Assembly (NCBI RefSeq): GCF_020229735.1
Contig: NZ_CP083460.1
Location: forward strand, 14,748 to 78,747
Source of the DNA: Deinococcus taeanensis
GTDB taxonomy: Bacteria > Deinococcota > Deinococci > Deinococcales > Deinococcaceae
Length of the DNA stretch: 64,000 nucleotides
Reading direction: 5' to 3'
The translations under genes were made by a program, and so were the position numbers. How positions within the stretch are numbered: the stretch's first letter is position 1; each line of letters starts with the position of its first letter. Positions 52,472 through 61,212 of this stretch are shown here, in pieces. The notes under the pieces are model-generated. The model worked only from the letters and a program-made list of their open reading frames with translations, did not search any database and was not told the DNA's origin.

Positions 52472-54428
52472 GAAGAGGCGATTCGGCTTCAACTCTTTCA
52501 CTGAGTGATTTTTCTGATCGTAGTTTGAGCTGGATGTCCGTCAAGGCTCTTAAATACATATTGATATTGTGTACGGCTCGCCCCATATTGGCTTCATTGC
52601 CTCCGTTATAGGGGCGACCTGATTCTTCGCCTTTGGGCTTGCCCCCTTGTGCGCGGGTGTCCCAGTCTTCTTTCCGCATGGCTTCACAGGCGGGGCAGTT
52701 GCAAGGCGGCAGTTCATCACTCCACGGGGCGTTATCAATGATTCGGTGCTTGATAATCAAATTTTCCGTATGTGGAGCGTATTGCATGTATTCACCACCA
52801 GCGAAGGCTTTCATGTACATGCTAGAGCCGTCAAAGGAATCTACATCTAATTGCGTGAGTTTCGCGGCCCACGGGATACTCGATACGCCAAGGACGTGAA
52901 TGTACAGTTCTGGCACTTGTTCGCGGTATTTCAGGGCGTCCTCAACGCACTTGTGAACAAATTTTGGGTCACGCCCGGATTTAATAGCAAGACTGCCTAA
53001 TGCTATGTGCGTGTAGCCCATGTCCAGGTAGCGTTCCATCATCATGTGGCGTTGCTCGAATCTCCCGTGCGTGACTGCCATTAGCCTGTGCCCCTGCGCC
53101 AGTGGCATCATTTCTCGGGCGAAGCGCAGGCTCACGTCTATTTTTTCTTGCTGTCGCTCGGGACTGTCGGTGTCCATAATCAGCATGTCGGGCGACACGA
53201 TAATGTCCGTGCCCATGCGCGCGCCCGTAGCGTCAAAGAGGCGCATGGTGCTTTCGGGGGTCAGCGGACCATCCTTTTTCTTAAGGATAGGCTGCGGCTC
53301 AGCCTTGTAGCTCCACGCACCACAGTCATAAATGTTGCCCTCCTCCGTCTCGGGGAGGGGGTCACTGCCAGGATTGTGGTAGGCAAGACTGGTGAGATAC
53401 CCGCGCGGACCTTCGGGAGTGCCATACCCTTCGATGTACTTCCAAATGCGATCCATGCGCGGGGCGGGCAGAGGTCGGCCCTGCTCATCCCTAGTGATTT
53501 TGAGCTTGTCTCGGTTGTTAATCACGACCGTGAAACGCGTGCGGGGTTTGGCGCTCAGCGTGTGATGCGGGTGGGGATAGAATTCCTCGGCGCTGAGGTT
53601 GCCGGGGTTGAAACCCAAGCCGGTTCTGTGAATGCCTTCCACGTACTTGGGAGACACGAACAGGATCGGTGAGGGAGTGGGAATCGGGGCCTCTAGCAGC
53701 GGCAGAGCATGACGATTCACTTGCCATTCCTCTAAGGCATCGATTGCTAACTGGGGCTCTTCGTGCCAATCACGCAAAGTCTCAGGGTTCTCGGCAACCA
53801 TGCGTGCCAGTTGGTGAAACAGGAAGCCCTTCAATCCCACCAATCCGTATCCGAAGCGCTTGGCATCTTTATTTCCCAGGGTCATCACGGCCCGCTTCGC
53901 CGCATGCTGGGGCAGGGTCTTCGCGCTTCCACCACTGGCCAAGAAGATGAAGCTCTGATCGGGCCGACTCTCCAGGGGGAGTTCCGCAGCCTTTAAATAC
54001 CCTTCCCCGAGCAGGAAAATCACGATGTCGTAGTCTTTCACTGCCTCATTCAGGTCGGCGTGAATGCCCAGTTCCCGGCTCCATTTGGTGATTTCCTTGC
54101 TGCTCAGGTCATTAAAGGTCGTCTCGTAAGGCGCGATGAACGTGTTGTCATCAATGAGCCCGTATCCGGCGCTGATGATCTTCAGGTCACTGGTGACCAC
54201 GCTCTTGCGCTGGTTGAGAAGATCCATCCCCTGGACGACGAGCATGTGCTGCTGGCCTGTGTACATGCGCTTGGCTGAGGTCATGAACTCTTTCAGCTCT
54301 GCCTCTCGCTCCCGGACGTGCCCGTGCCCCTGCTGGAAATCAGCGAGGGTGATCTGCTGGGCAGGTTTGTGGAGTTTCGCTCCGGTGCAGGAGCTGACGA
54401 CGAGCAGGCTGGGGAGTTTTTTCGACAT
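52458..54428 (-). CDS. dpdA: DpdA: DNA 7-deazaguanine transglycosylase with N-terminal DUF6884-type domain
   Basis: About 656 residues. The start MSKKLPSLLVVSSCTGAKL at 54428 replaces a longer frame that lacks support. Residues 1-240 match the DUF6884/YaaA-like pattern (VSSCTGAKL, SAKRMYTGQQH, ISAGYGLID, IAPYETTFN). The rest is a TGT barrel: YDCGAWSYK and VSPDMLIMDTD (active-site Asp region), DVDSFDGSS (nucleophile region) and zinc ligands CNCPACEAM with a distal His (GRAVHNINM). DpdA exchanges guanine in DNA for preQ0. It is encoded about 1.5 kb beyond the dpdE-K-like operon on the same strand, separated from it by the 568-bp repeat. Confidence 0.9.
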   Translation of the reverse strand: MSKKLPSLLVVSSCTGAKLHKPAQQITLADFQQGHGHVREREAELKEFMTSAKRMYTGQQHMLVVQGMDLLNQRKSVVTSDLKIISAGYGLIDDNTFIAPYETTFNDLSSKEITKWSRELGIHADLNEAVKDYDIVIFLLGEGYLKAAELPLESRPDQSFIFLASGGSAKTLPQHAAKRAVMTLGNKDAKRFGYGLVGLKGFLFHQLARMVAENPETLRDWHEEPQLAIDALEEWQVNRHALPLLEAPIPTPSPILFVSPKYVEGIHRTGLGFNPGNLSAEEFYPHPHHTLSAKPRTRFTVVINNRDKLKITRDEQGRPLPAPRMDRIWKYIEGYGTPEGPRGYLTSLAYHNPGSDPLPETEEGNIYDCGAWSYKAEPQPILKKKDGPLTPESTMRLFDATGARMGTDIIVSPDMLIMDTDSPERQQEKIDVSLRFAREMMPLAQGHRLMAVTHGRFEQRHMMMERYLDMGYTHIALGSLAIKSGRDPKFVHKCVEDALKYREQVPELYIHVLGVSSIPWAAKLTQLDVDSFDGSSMYMKAFAGGEYMQYAPHTENLIIKHRIIDNAPWSDELPPCNCPACEAMRKEDWDTRAQGGKPKGEESGRPYNGGNEANMGRAVHNINMYLRALTDIQLKLRSEKSLSERVEAESPLLIPL

Positions 54429-54556
54429 GAATAGGTGACCTCGGGGTGCCGGAACCGGCAGGACTGCCCAGTCTACTGGGCGGACGAGAAAGGCGGATAA
54501 GAAGGCCGAAAGGCGCGTCTGGCGCCGCAATGTCGTCCCGGTCCAGGGTAAGGGCG

Positions 54557-55070
54557 GAGTACGTCGCCGCTCTGACAAGCCGCCGCATCACCTAGGGCGC
54601 TGCCCTCAAGTACGCTGCGGACTTCGGGCTTGAAGCCGTTCAGAAGGCCGTTCAGCGCTTCGATGAACTGGTGGCGTCCGGATACAAGGCCGAGAGCGCC
54701 AGCGGCCCGCTGGTGGACATCCTGCGTGACGCACAGAAAGACCAGGTGATGGGTGTGCTCCCCGCGTCATCCCCACCGACGTTGGCGGCGAAGCGGGCAA
54801 AGGTCACCAAGGTGCCCAAAAGCGAAAGCCCCTCAGAGGATCCGCCTGCGGAGCGCAGCCTGCACACGGCCCGGTTCATTCTCAAGAAGCTGGCCCTTCC
54901 CGAAGGGCACCAAGGATCAGGCGGCGGAACTGTACTTGCAGGGCCGTGTCAACGTGGCCGAATTGGCGGCCTTCGATGGGGACGACAAGGCACCGGAAAC
55001 AGTCATGGCATGGAGTCTGAGGAATTCACCTTCAGGCCTGCCTGGGCAGAAAGGGCCGGACCGGGGAGAC
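54557..55070 (+). pseudogene. Decayed plasmid initiator C-terminus (third rep)
   Basis: The frame reads EYVAALTSRRIT, then TAG, then GAALKYAADFGLEAVQKAV and SGPLVDILRDAQKD, closely matching the initiator at 7675-9060. A frameshift near 54900 moves the rest (TKDQAAELYLQGRVNVAELA) to another frame. The N-terminal two thirds are missing. It is evidence that a third replicon recombined here. Confidence 0.8.
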
Positions 55071-55115
55071 CCCGTCCGGGGCGCGGTGCGGCTCCGCCGT
55101 CAGGGGCTGCCCGAT

Positions 55116-55376
55116 TCAGGTGCTTGTGGACTCCGCTCGACTGAGGAGGTCTTGGAGGGGGAGATCCAGGGCAGTTGCCAACCGGTAGACCGTGATGAGT
55201 TGGACGTCGGAGCCGGCCTTCTCGATTTTGCTGATGTGGCTGCGGTTCAACCCGGCGAGGTCGGCGAGGGCTTCCTGGCTGAGGCCCTTGGTGGTTCGGG
55301 CGGTGTGTACGTTGTCCCCGAGGCGTTTGAGCAGGGCTTGCTCATCGCTGCTGTAGAGGCGGGGCTGACGGGCCAT
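55116..55376 (-). CDS. XRE-family regulator
   Basis: About 86 residues with a Cro/cI-type HTH: VHTARTTKGLSQEALADLAG, then LNRSHISKIEKAGSDVQL. It is divergent from the TGT-like operon, with about 145 bp between starts. That gap holds a consensus promoter overlapped by a dyad, so this protein is the natural candidate repressor of the operon and perhaps of itself. Confidence 0.85.
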   Translation of the reverse strand: MARQPRLYSSDEQALLKRLGDNVHTARTTKGLSQEALADLAGLNRSHISKIEKAGSDVQLITVYRLATALDLPLQDLLSRAESTST

Positions 55377-55394
55377 GGCGTCTAGAGTGACGTT

Positions 55395-55423
55395 TTGACA
55401 CCGACCGGTCCACCTATTATAAT
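55395..55423 (+). promoter_or_regulatory. Consensus sigma-70-type promoter of the TGT-like operon
   Basis: TTGACA (55395-55400), a 17-bp spacer and TATAAT (55418-55423), a perfect consensus, reading toward the gene at 55523. Such a strong promoter normally needs tight control. Confidence 0.8.
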
Positions 55424-55437
55424 ATGCATATTGTAAT
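55416..55437. promoter_or_regulatory. 22-bp operator-like dyad over the -10 box
   Basis: ATTATAATATG is followed by CATATTGTAAT; the arms match at 10 of 11 positions. The dyad covers the -10 element, so a bound repressor would block RNA polymerase. The adjacent XRE protein is the probable ligand. Confidence 0.65.
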
Positions 55438-55522
55438 AGACATCGATTGCTGAGTTCCCTCCCTTTACCACTACCGTGGTTGAATAAGTCGCGATCCCCG
55501 CCGTCTAGAAATCGAGGTCAAG

Positions 55523-56509
55523 ATGCTGTTTTACACGGCTGAGTCCCCCAATGATTTCCCCGTCTCGGAGCTGGATCCAGACGCGCACATCCTGCTCTCC
55601 CCGACCAGTTTCCACCCACGTCACGAGTACCGCTTCCACCACCCGAACTCCGTGCTGATCGACAGTGGTGCCTACGTGCACGGCGCGGCCCTGACCCCGA
55701 GAGGGCGCTTCCGAACACTGGTGGAACAGATCCGCATCGCCGAACAGTTCCCTGACGCTCAGGTCACGCTGACGCACTGTGACGTTCTGGCGCGCGACAC
55801 CCTCGACCCCCGCAGCGTGATCGACGAGACGCTGCGGAATGCGGAGTGGTTCATGGCGCAGCGCGACCTCCAGCCCCACTGGAAGCGAATGCTCGTCGCC
55901 CAGGCCCGCGATCCGGACGAGTACTACCTCGTGGTAAGTGAACTGCGCGCCCTCGCTCCGGACCTCATCGCCCTGGGTGGGCTCACCCGGTTTGTGCGGC
56001 AGGACCGGAAGTTCATCCCCGTGATGATCGAAGCGGCCAGTGAGGGTGCCGGTGACCTGCCCCTGCACGCCCTGGGGATCACGGCAGCGCACGTCCTCCA
56101 ACACCTCAAGGGGCTGGGGATCGCGCAGTGTGACTCTGCTACGGCCGTGTGGGCGGCCGTCTACGGCAACCTGGTGTACTCCAGACCGTACCGGCGCTAC
56201 CGCCTGGCCAGCCGGCACTCGAACCAGCCGGAAGCCCGCCAGGAGACGAGCTTCGCAAAAACGATCAACCAGCCTCTGGCGTGTGAATGCCCAGTCTGCC
56301 GCACCGACGCGCAGATCCTCACGGGCGCGTCCGTGCGGGCCAAATACGCCCGGTTCATCCACAACTACTACCACCTGAAAATCGAAGTCCAGGGAGGCGG
56401 TCCATGGCAGGAAGCGTACTCATCAGCCGAATACCAGTCCGTTTTAACGACCTATCTCTCGTCTCGGACGTCTTGCGCGGACACGGCCCCATGCGATTCC
56501 GGGAGCTGA
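55523..56509 (+). CDS. Second TGT-like enzyme (small DpdA-like transglycosylase)
   Basis: About 328 residues starting MLFYTAESPND, with GAGG upstream. It keeps a full transglycosylase set: VLIDSGAYVHG and LTHCDVLARD (Asp residues), DLIALGGLTRF (GG loop), LHALGI, QCDSATAVWAAVYG (candidate nucleophile Asp) and zinc ligands ACECPVC with a His in RFIHNYYH. It is about half the length of DpdA here, has no DUF6884-type domain and is only distantly similar. By family it should swap guanine for a 7-deazaguanine base; whether in DNA or RNA is open. Its end overlaps the next gene by 106 bp. Confidence 0.8.
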   Translation: MLFYTAESPNDFPVSELDPDAHILLSPTSFHPRHEYRFHHPNSVLIDSGAYVHGAALTPRGRFRTLVEQIRIAEQFPDAQVTLTHCDVLARDTLDPRSVIDETLRNAEWFMAQRDLQPHWKRMLVAQARDPDEYYLVVSELRALAPDLIALGGLTRFVRQDRKFIPVMIEAASEGAGDLPLHALGITAAHVLQHLKGLGIAQCDSATAVWAAVYGNLVYSRPYRRYRLASRHSNQPEARQETSFAKTINQPLACECPVCRTDAQILTGASVRAKYARFIHNYYHLKIEVQGGGPWQEAYSSAEYQSVLTTYLSSRTSCADTAPCDSGS

Positions 56510-57222
56510 GCGGCGTCCTGACCCCCAACTGGGCGTACTACCTCACCTCGTCTGGCGCCCTGCTCAAAGAAACCGTGAGTTTCGGCGTGAGCCTGGGACT
56601 GTTCACCAGCACTGCGGACCGGTCCTGGGACGACCGGGTGATTGGACTCGAACCCTACCACCCGTCCCTGGCCCTGCATTCCCTGCAACTCCTGGGCAAG
56701 CAGGAGGACCCGGTGCAGCGGGCCTTCCGTGGGGTGCATGACCTGCTGGTGGAGCAGGGGGTCTTCTACACCTCGGTCAGTGACGTGTTGGAGCGCATGG
56801 AAGTCAGCCCCCTGCGGGAGCTCTTCAAGTGGAACATCACCAAGGTCGCCTTTTGGGCGCACTTCATGCATGACCTGGGGTTGGTGGTGCGCCTTCCCCC
56901 TGAGCGGCTCATCCTCAGCCCCGCTAGCCCGCTGCTGCGCGCACAGTTCAGTGAAGACGGGCCGACCTCCGGTTCCCTGAGAAGCCTGCTGGAAGCCTGG
57001 CACCACGACTCGTTCGCCGTCTTCACCCGGCTGGGGGAAGTGCATGAGGGACTGGCCCGGGCCCTGCTGCGCCTGGAGAGCCTGGGGGAACTTCAGTTGT
57101 CCTACGCCAGTGACAGCGCCGGATCCCTGCTGCTCTGCGGGCGCCGGGTGAGTCACTTTGCCTGGCTGGGGCAACCTGCCGGTGACCTGCGACAAGGAGC
57201 TGCCCATGTGGACCCCCTTTAA
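56404..57222 (+). CDS. DpdG-like protein of the second operon
   Basis: About 272 residues from ATG 56404 with GGAGG upstream, starting inside the 3' end of the TGT-like gene. It is helical with winged-helix-like units. NITKVAFWAHFMHDLGLVV followed by LILSPASPLLRAQF parallels the DpdG at 44347-45108. The last 17 bp overlap the ATPase gene. It probably partners that ATPase. Confidence 0.65.
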   Translation: MAGSVLISRIPVRFNDLSLVSDVLRGHGPMRFRELSGVLTPNWAYYLTSSGALLKETVSFGVSLGLFTSTADRSWDDRVIGLEPYHPSLALHSLQLLGKQEDPVQRAFRGVHDLLVEQGVFYTSVSDVLERMEVSPLRELFKWNITKVAFWAHFMHDLGLVVRLPPERLILSPASPLLRAQFSEDGPTSGSLRSLLEAWHHDSFAVFTRLGEVHEGLARALLRLESLGELQLSYASDSAGSLLLCGRRVSHFAWLGQPAGDLRQGAAHVDPL

Positions 57223-60124
57223 CCCCCGCGAGGTGGAGCGCGTCTTCACGACGGAATCCCGCCAGAAAGACGAGCGGCTCTTCACGCTGACGCACACTCC
57301 TATCAAACGCGTCCTGGTAACCCACAACCGCGTCGGGCTGGACAGCGACCAGTTCATCGGCGAGCAGCACCTGCTGGAACTGCTGCACACCTCCGCTCCT
57401 GGGGACGCAAACCGGGTGTGGTTCGTGGTGGGGGAAACTGGGAGCGGCAAGTCGGAGCTCTGCCAGTGGCTGGAGTACCGCCTGCGGGACACGCACGTGC
57501 CGATCCACATCTCCCGGCGACAGGCGAACCTCACCGGCATCCTCGACGTTCTGAACGCTCACCTTCCGCCTCACGCCACCTTCGTCAATGCCGGGTTGCC
57601 CCCGGCCATGCTCACCGAGCACCTGCGGATGTTTCTGCAGTTGCGCGCCCACCGTGAGGGCCGGTACCAGAGTTACGTGCGGGACCTACTCCCCTGGTGC
57701 CCCACCCTGGTCGAGCGGCTCTACACCGCCTCTGGCGCCCCTCAGGAGCTCCTCCAGGGGCTTCCGGCGCCCCCAGCGGACCTTCCCCTCACCACCTGGC
57801 TGTACGGAGCGGTCCGTGAGGTTCTGGGCGTTCAGTCCCTGGAAAGCACCCTGGGAGTGGTGGTGGAGTCATACCGGGCTCAGGGGCGCCGCCCCGTGCT
57901 GCTGCTGGAGGACATCACGACCCTGGGGTTCCTGCGCGACGACCTGATGGACTTCATTTTTGACCTCTCTGCCCCAGGGTTCGACACGGTGATCGGCCTG
58001 ACCAGTGGATTCGAACACTCCCACCTGGGGGGCGGGGACCTCAACGAGATGGCCTACGTGCGCGACCGCCTGAGTGCCCGGTTTCAGCTGTCCCATCAGA
58101 GTGGCGAAACGTTTTTCCTCAACCAGGCGCAGGACCTGCACGAGATGGTGCGCCGGTACCTGGCCTGCCTGCCCGCCCCACCTCACCTGAACGGGGCAGC
58201 AGAAGGGTTCGCGGGGCTCTACCCCTTCTCGCCAGTGATGCTCGACCGCCTGTACCTGCACCTGGTGGAAAGCGGCAACGCCCGCCAGACGCCACGCAAC
58301 CTGCTGGACGCCGTGATTCGCCCGTGCCTGGTCATGGAGCGCCCCCCCCACGAGACCCTCTTTCGCCCGCACCCCTACCTGCGCCCGCCTGCGCTCACCT
58401 TCTACCACCAGCACCTCAGCGCGGAGCAGACCGCCCTGTTTTACTGGCACGGCATCGAAATCGACGGTGAACTTCGCATTCCACAGGACGTGGCGCGGGC
58501 CTTCGGACACGAGGACCTGCCCACCGTGCAGACGTTCCAGCAGCCCGTGGGCAGCCCGCAACTCTTCCAGGCGGTGGCCCGCGCCGACGACCCACACGCG
58601 GAGTGGCTCGCGGCCCTCACGGAACTGCAGCAGTGGCGGCGTGGGGAGGGCTTCCCGAAGCGTCAGCTGCTGAAAAAGGGAGTGGAGAAACTGCTGCGGG
58701 TCCTGGGTGAACCGCGGGTCGTGACTAATCCGCACCTGAATTCCAGCACCGCCGATCCCCTGGAGTACTACCGGGGCTCAGAGAACCTTCCCATCTACCT
58801 GCCGGGCAGCGGTGACGTTCTGCCGGAGCACTGGCCGAGCCTGCACCTGCCCCCGGAACTTCCAGCCCAGTTCCTCGAGGAATGCCTGACCTTCGCCATG
58901 ACCCCGGTGACGCACGTGGAGGTCTTCGCGGATCCCGCCCATACCCGGGAGATCGCTGAGGCGCTGGCGGCCCAACTGCAACGGCACCTCCGGGAGAACC
59001 TCGCGCACCTCTTGGGCCGGCCGGTGGAGGAGGCAGTGCTGGGCATGTGGTGGGTCACGCAGCATCTTAGCCTGTCGGCCCCCATCCTTCCCGGCAGTGA
59101 GGAAGGACGGCGGCAGATACTCACGTACGACGTCGACATGACAGAAATCAAGCGCCCCTGGCAGGCCTCACGCGCCCACCAGGTCCTCAGTCGAACCCAG
59201 GCGGAGATCCTCGAGCAGCGCTCGGCCCTCAGGGCCCTGTTCGTCAGCGTCTTTCACCACCGTGACGACCTGATTGACGCGCCCCTCTTCGACCGGTGCT
59301 GGGCAGCGTTCGACCCGGTCTCATTTATCGAGTCGTTCGGGCAGTTCAACAGCAAACGGCTCCGAAGCGCCCCGTACCGTCAACAGCGCTCACGCCTGGG
59401 CCTGCATGACCTCGTGCGGCCCATTCAGGAATTCTGCGCGGCCCTGCAAGGCTACGGCGCGGCGGACGGGGACGTCAGCGACTGGGAGGCCCTCGGGCTT
59501 CAACTGGATGACGTGCTCAGCCATGTCGACGAGTACGACCGGGCATGCCGGGACGTGCAACACCTCGCCCATCAACTCGGATTCGCCGTGCAGGCCCCGG
59601 CCAGCAGTTACCAGTGGCGCAACGCCCAGTGGACGAAACTGCTCAAGGAGATCCAGGCGAGCTCCGCTCACCTTCTGGACGTTCCCCCAGTCACGTCGAT
59701 CAGCGTGATTCGCGCCTGGAATGAATACCTCACGGAAATCCCTCCCCTGAAGTGGCGTTCCGGAGTGCGGCAGTTCTACGTCCTCGTTCACAACATGCTG
59801 GCCGCCCGTGACGGTGGTCAGCGCCTGTCGCCCCGTCAGACGACGCAGCAGCCCTTGAGTGTGCAGGACCTGCTGCGCCTGAATGAGCGGCTGCGCCAAT
59901 CGGAGCGGCAGGGTGAAGAGGTCGATCCGGAAGTGAGGCGGGTGCTGTCCACATGCGTGGACCGGTTGATGACCCTTGAGCATGAGGAACTGGCCCTGAT
60001 CGGGGCGCACTATCACCAGCTGGCCCCCAAAGGCAAAGACGAGCATCTCCGAGTGGCGTGCGAACTTTTGGACCAGACCACCCGGTGTCTCACCGAAGGC
60101 GCCGAGCCGATGACCCTCACCTGA
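57206..60124 (+). CDS. DpdH-like large ATPase of the second operon
   Basis: About 972 residues. The start MWTPFNPREVERVF at 57206 has AAGGAG upstream. Walker A is VVGETGSGKSELCQW (about residue 75) and a Walker-B-like VLLLEDITTLGFL lies near residue 235. The long C-terminal part is helical and has no nuclease motif. The layout mirrors DpdH (41225-44350) without the Pro-rich linker or cysteine cluster. Such ATPases in defence loci sense or act on foreign DNA; here it follows a TGT-like modifier. Confidence 0.7.
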   Translation: MWTPFNPREVERVFTTESRQKDERLFTLTHTPIKRVLVTHNRVGLDSDQFIGEQHLLELLHTSAPGDANRVWFVVGETGSGKSELCQWLEYRLRDTHVPIHISRRQANLTGILDVLNAHLPPHATFVNAGLPPAMLTEHLRMFLQLRAHREGRYQSYVRDLLPWCPTLVERLYTASGAPQELLQGLPAPPADLPLTTWLYGAVREVLGVQSLESTLGVVVESYRAQGRRPVLLLEDITTLGFLRDDLMDFIFDLSAPGFDTVIGLTSGFEHSHLGGGDLNEMAYVRDRLSARFQLSHQSGETFFLNQAQDLHEMVRRYLACLPAPPHLNGAAEGFAGLYPFSPVMLDRLYLHLVESGNARQTPRNLLDAVIRPCLVMERPPHETLFRPHPYLRPPALTFYHQHLSAEQTALFYWHGIEIDGELRIPQDVARAFGHEDLPTVQTFQQPVGSPQLFQAVARADDPHAEWLAALTELQQWRRGEGFPKRQLLKKGVEKLLRVLGEPRVVTNPHLNSSTADPLEYYRGSENLPIYLPGSGDVLPEHWPSLHLPPELPAQFLEECLTFAMTPVTHVEVFADPAHTREIAEALAAQLQRHLRENLAHLLGRPVEEAVLGMWWVTQHLSLSAPILPGSEEGRRQILTYDVDMTEIKRPWQASRAHQVLSRTQAEILEQRSALRALFVSVFHHRDDLIDAPLFDRCWAAFDPVSFIESFGQFNSKRLRSAPYRQQRSRLGLHDLVRPIQEFCAALQGYGAADGDVSDWEALGLQLDDVLSHVDEYDRACRDVQHLAHQLGFAVQAPASSYQWRNAQWTKLLKEIQASSAHLLDVPPVTSISVIRAWNEYLTEIPPLKWRSGVRQFYVLVHNMLAARDGGQRLSPRQTTQQPLSVQDLLRLNERLRQSERQGEEVDPEVRRVLSTCVDRLMTLEHEELALIGAHYHQLAPKGKDEHLRVACELLDQTTRCLTEGAEPMTLT

Positions 60125-60210
60125 CGCGCCATGAAACGCCGACACCCCCATGACTCCGGCGTGTTGGCGTCCCGGCACGCCAGCAGGTCGCGGCAGACGA
60201 GGTGACTTGA

Positions 60211-61212
60211 GTGCCCCAACCCCATTACTCTGAGTGGCACATGACCGGACCTGCCACGAAAGCCCAGCGAGTGCGTGCCGTGCTCGACGTGCTGGCACGG
60301 ACGGAATGCTCGGCCCGCGACCTGACCGAGCGTTTGGGCTTGCCGCTCAACAAGCTCCGAAGCGTACAGCGCGACCTGGAGGAGTTGCAGGCGACTGGCG
60401 AGGTGGAACGGACCGCCTGCGGCAAGTACCGCCGGCCCCTGCGTGCCAGCACCTTCAACCCTGTGGAGGCCCTGGCGGTGTACTCGGCTGCCCGGATGCT
60501 GTACCACCACGCCTCTCAGTACAACGAGCATTACCTGTCGGCAATGGAAAAACTCACGGCCCAACTCCCGGCCCCAGCCCGGAGGGTGGCGGTCCTGGCC
60601 AACGAGGCTTACCGGCAGCGTCCGAATGGGGGAGAGTCCCGCACGTTTGAAATGGTGGCCCAGGCCTGGCTCCACAGCCGCGTCTTGCAGGCCCAGTACC
60701 ACTCGCTGAACCGGATGTCGGAGGTGGAGCTCGTGATCTACTTCATCGAGCTCAACGCCCGTAACCGGGAAGCGTACGCCATCGGCGTCGACCGCCTCCG
60801 GGAAAATGCCTCGCCCCGCGTCTACCGCTTAACCCGCCTGCGGAACGTGTCACTGCTCAATGACACCTGCGAGATCCCCGAGGACTTCCATCCCCTGCAG
60901 TTTCTGTCCCATGCCTGGGGCATCATGGTCGGCGAGCCGCAGAAAGTGGAACTGTTCTTCTCCCCGGCGGTCCGAGACCGCGTGGCCGAAACGCATCTGG
61001 GCGCCGGAGCGGAGTGCTTCACGCTTGCCAGCGGTCACACCCGGGTGGTGATGACGGTGGGCGGATGGCAGGAACTCGTGCCCTGGATCCTGGGTTGGGG
61101 CGCGGAGGTGGAGGTGGTGACCCCCGCAGACTTGCGGGCGCACATCGCCTCGGTCCTGCAGCACGCCTCCGCCCAGTATCCGCTGACGCCGGCCCTCTCC
61201 GTTTCGGTGTAA
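60211..61212 (+). CDS. WYL-domain transcriptional regulator
   Basis: About 333 residues from a GTG; ATG 60241 is the alternative. An N-terminal winged HTH (CSARDLTERLGLPLNKLRSV) is followed by a WYL-type domain (VELVIYFIELNAR, YAIGVDRLREN, YRLTRLRNVSLL) and a C-terminal WCX-type region (VELFFSPAVRDRVAETHLG). WYL regulators often control phage defence islands and may sense DNA or nucleotides. It lies 86 bp after the ATPase gene on the same strand. An IS5 remnant abuts its stop codon. Confidence 0.82.
   Translation: MPQPHYSEWHMTGPATKAQRVRAVLDVLARTECSARDLTERLGLPLNKLRSVQRDLEELQATGEVERTACGKYRRPLRASTFNPVEALAVYSAARMLYHHASQYNEHYLSAMEKLTAQLPAPARRVAVLANEAYRQRPNGGESRTFEMVAQAWLHSRVLQAQYHSLNRMSEVELVIYFIELNARNREAYAIGVDRLRENASPRVYRLTRLRNVSLLNDTCEIPEDFHPLQFLSHAWGIMVGEPQKVELFFSPAVRDRVAETHLGAGAECFTLASGHTRVVMTVGGWQELVPWILGWGAEVEVVTPADLRAHIASVLQHASAQYPLTPALSVSV

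Noticed and set aside
52458..54578. Longer dpdA start at 54578
   Set aside because: The extra 50 residues are low-complexity and have no ribosome-binding site. The start at 54428 gives a typical N-terminus.
55505..56374. 289-residue minus-strand frame over the TGT-like gene
   Set aside because: The plus strand has transglycosylase motifs, a ribosome-binding site and a promoter; the minus frame has none.
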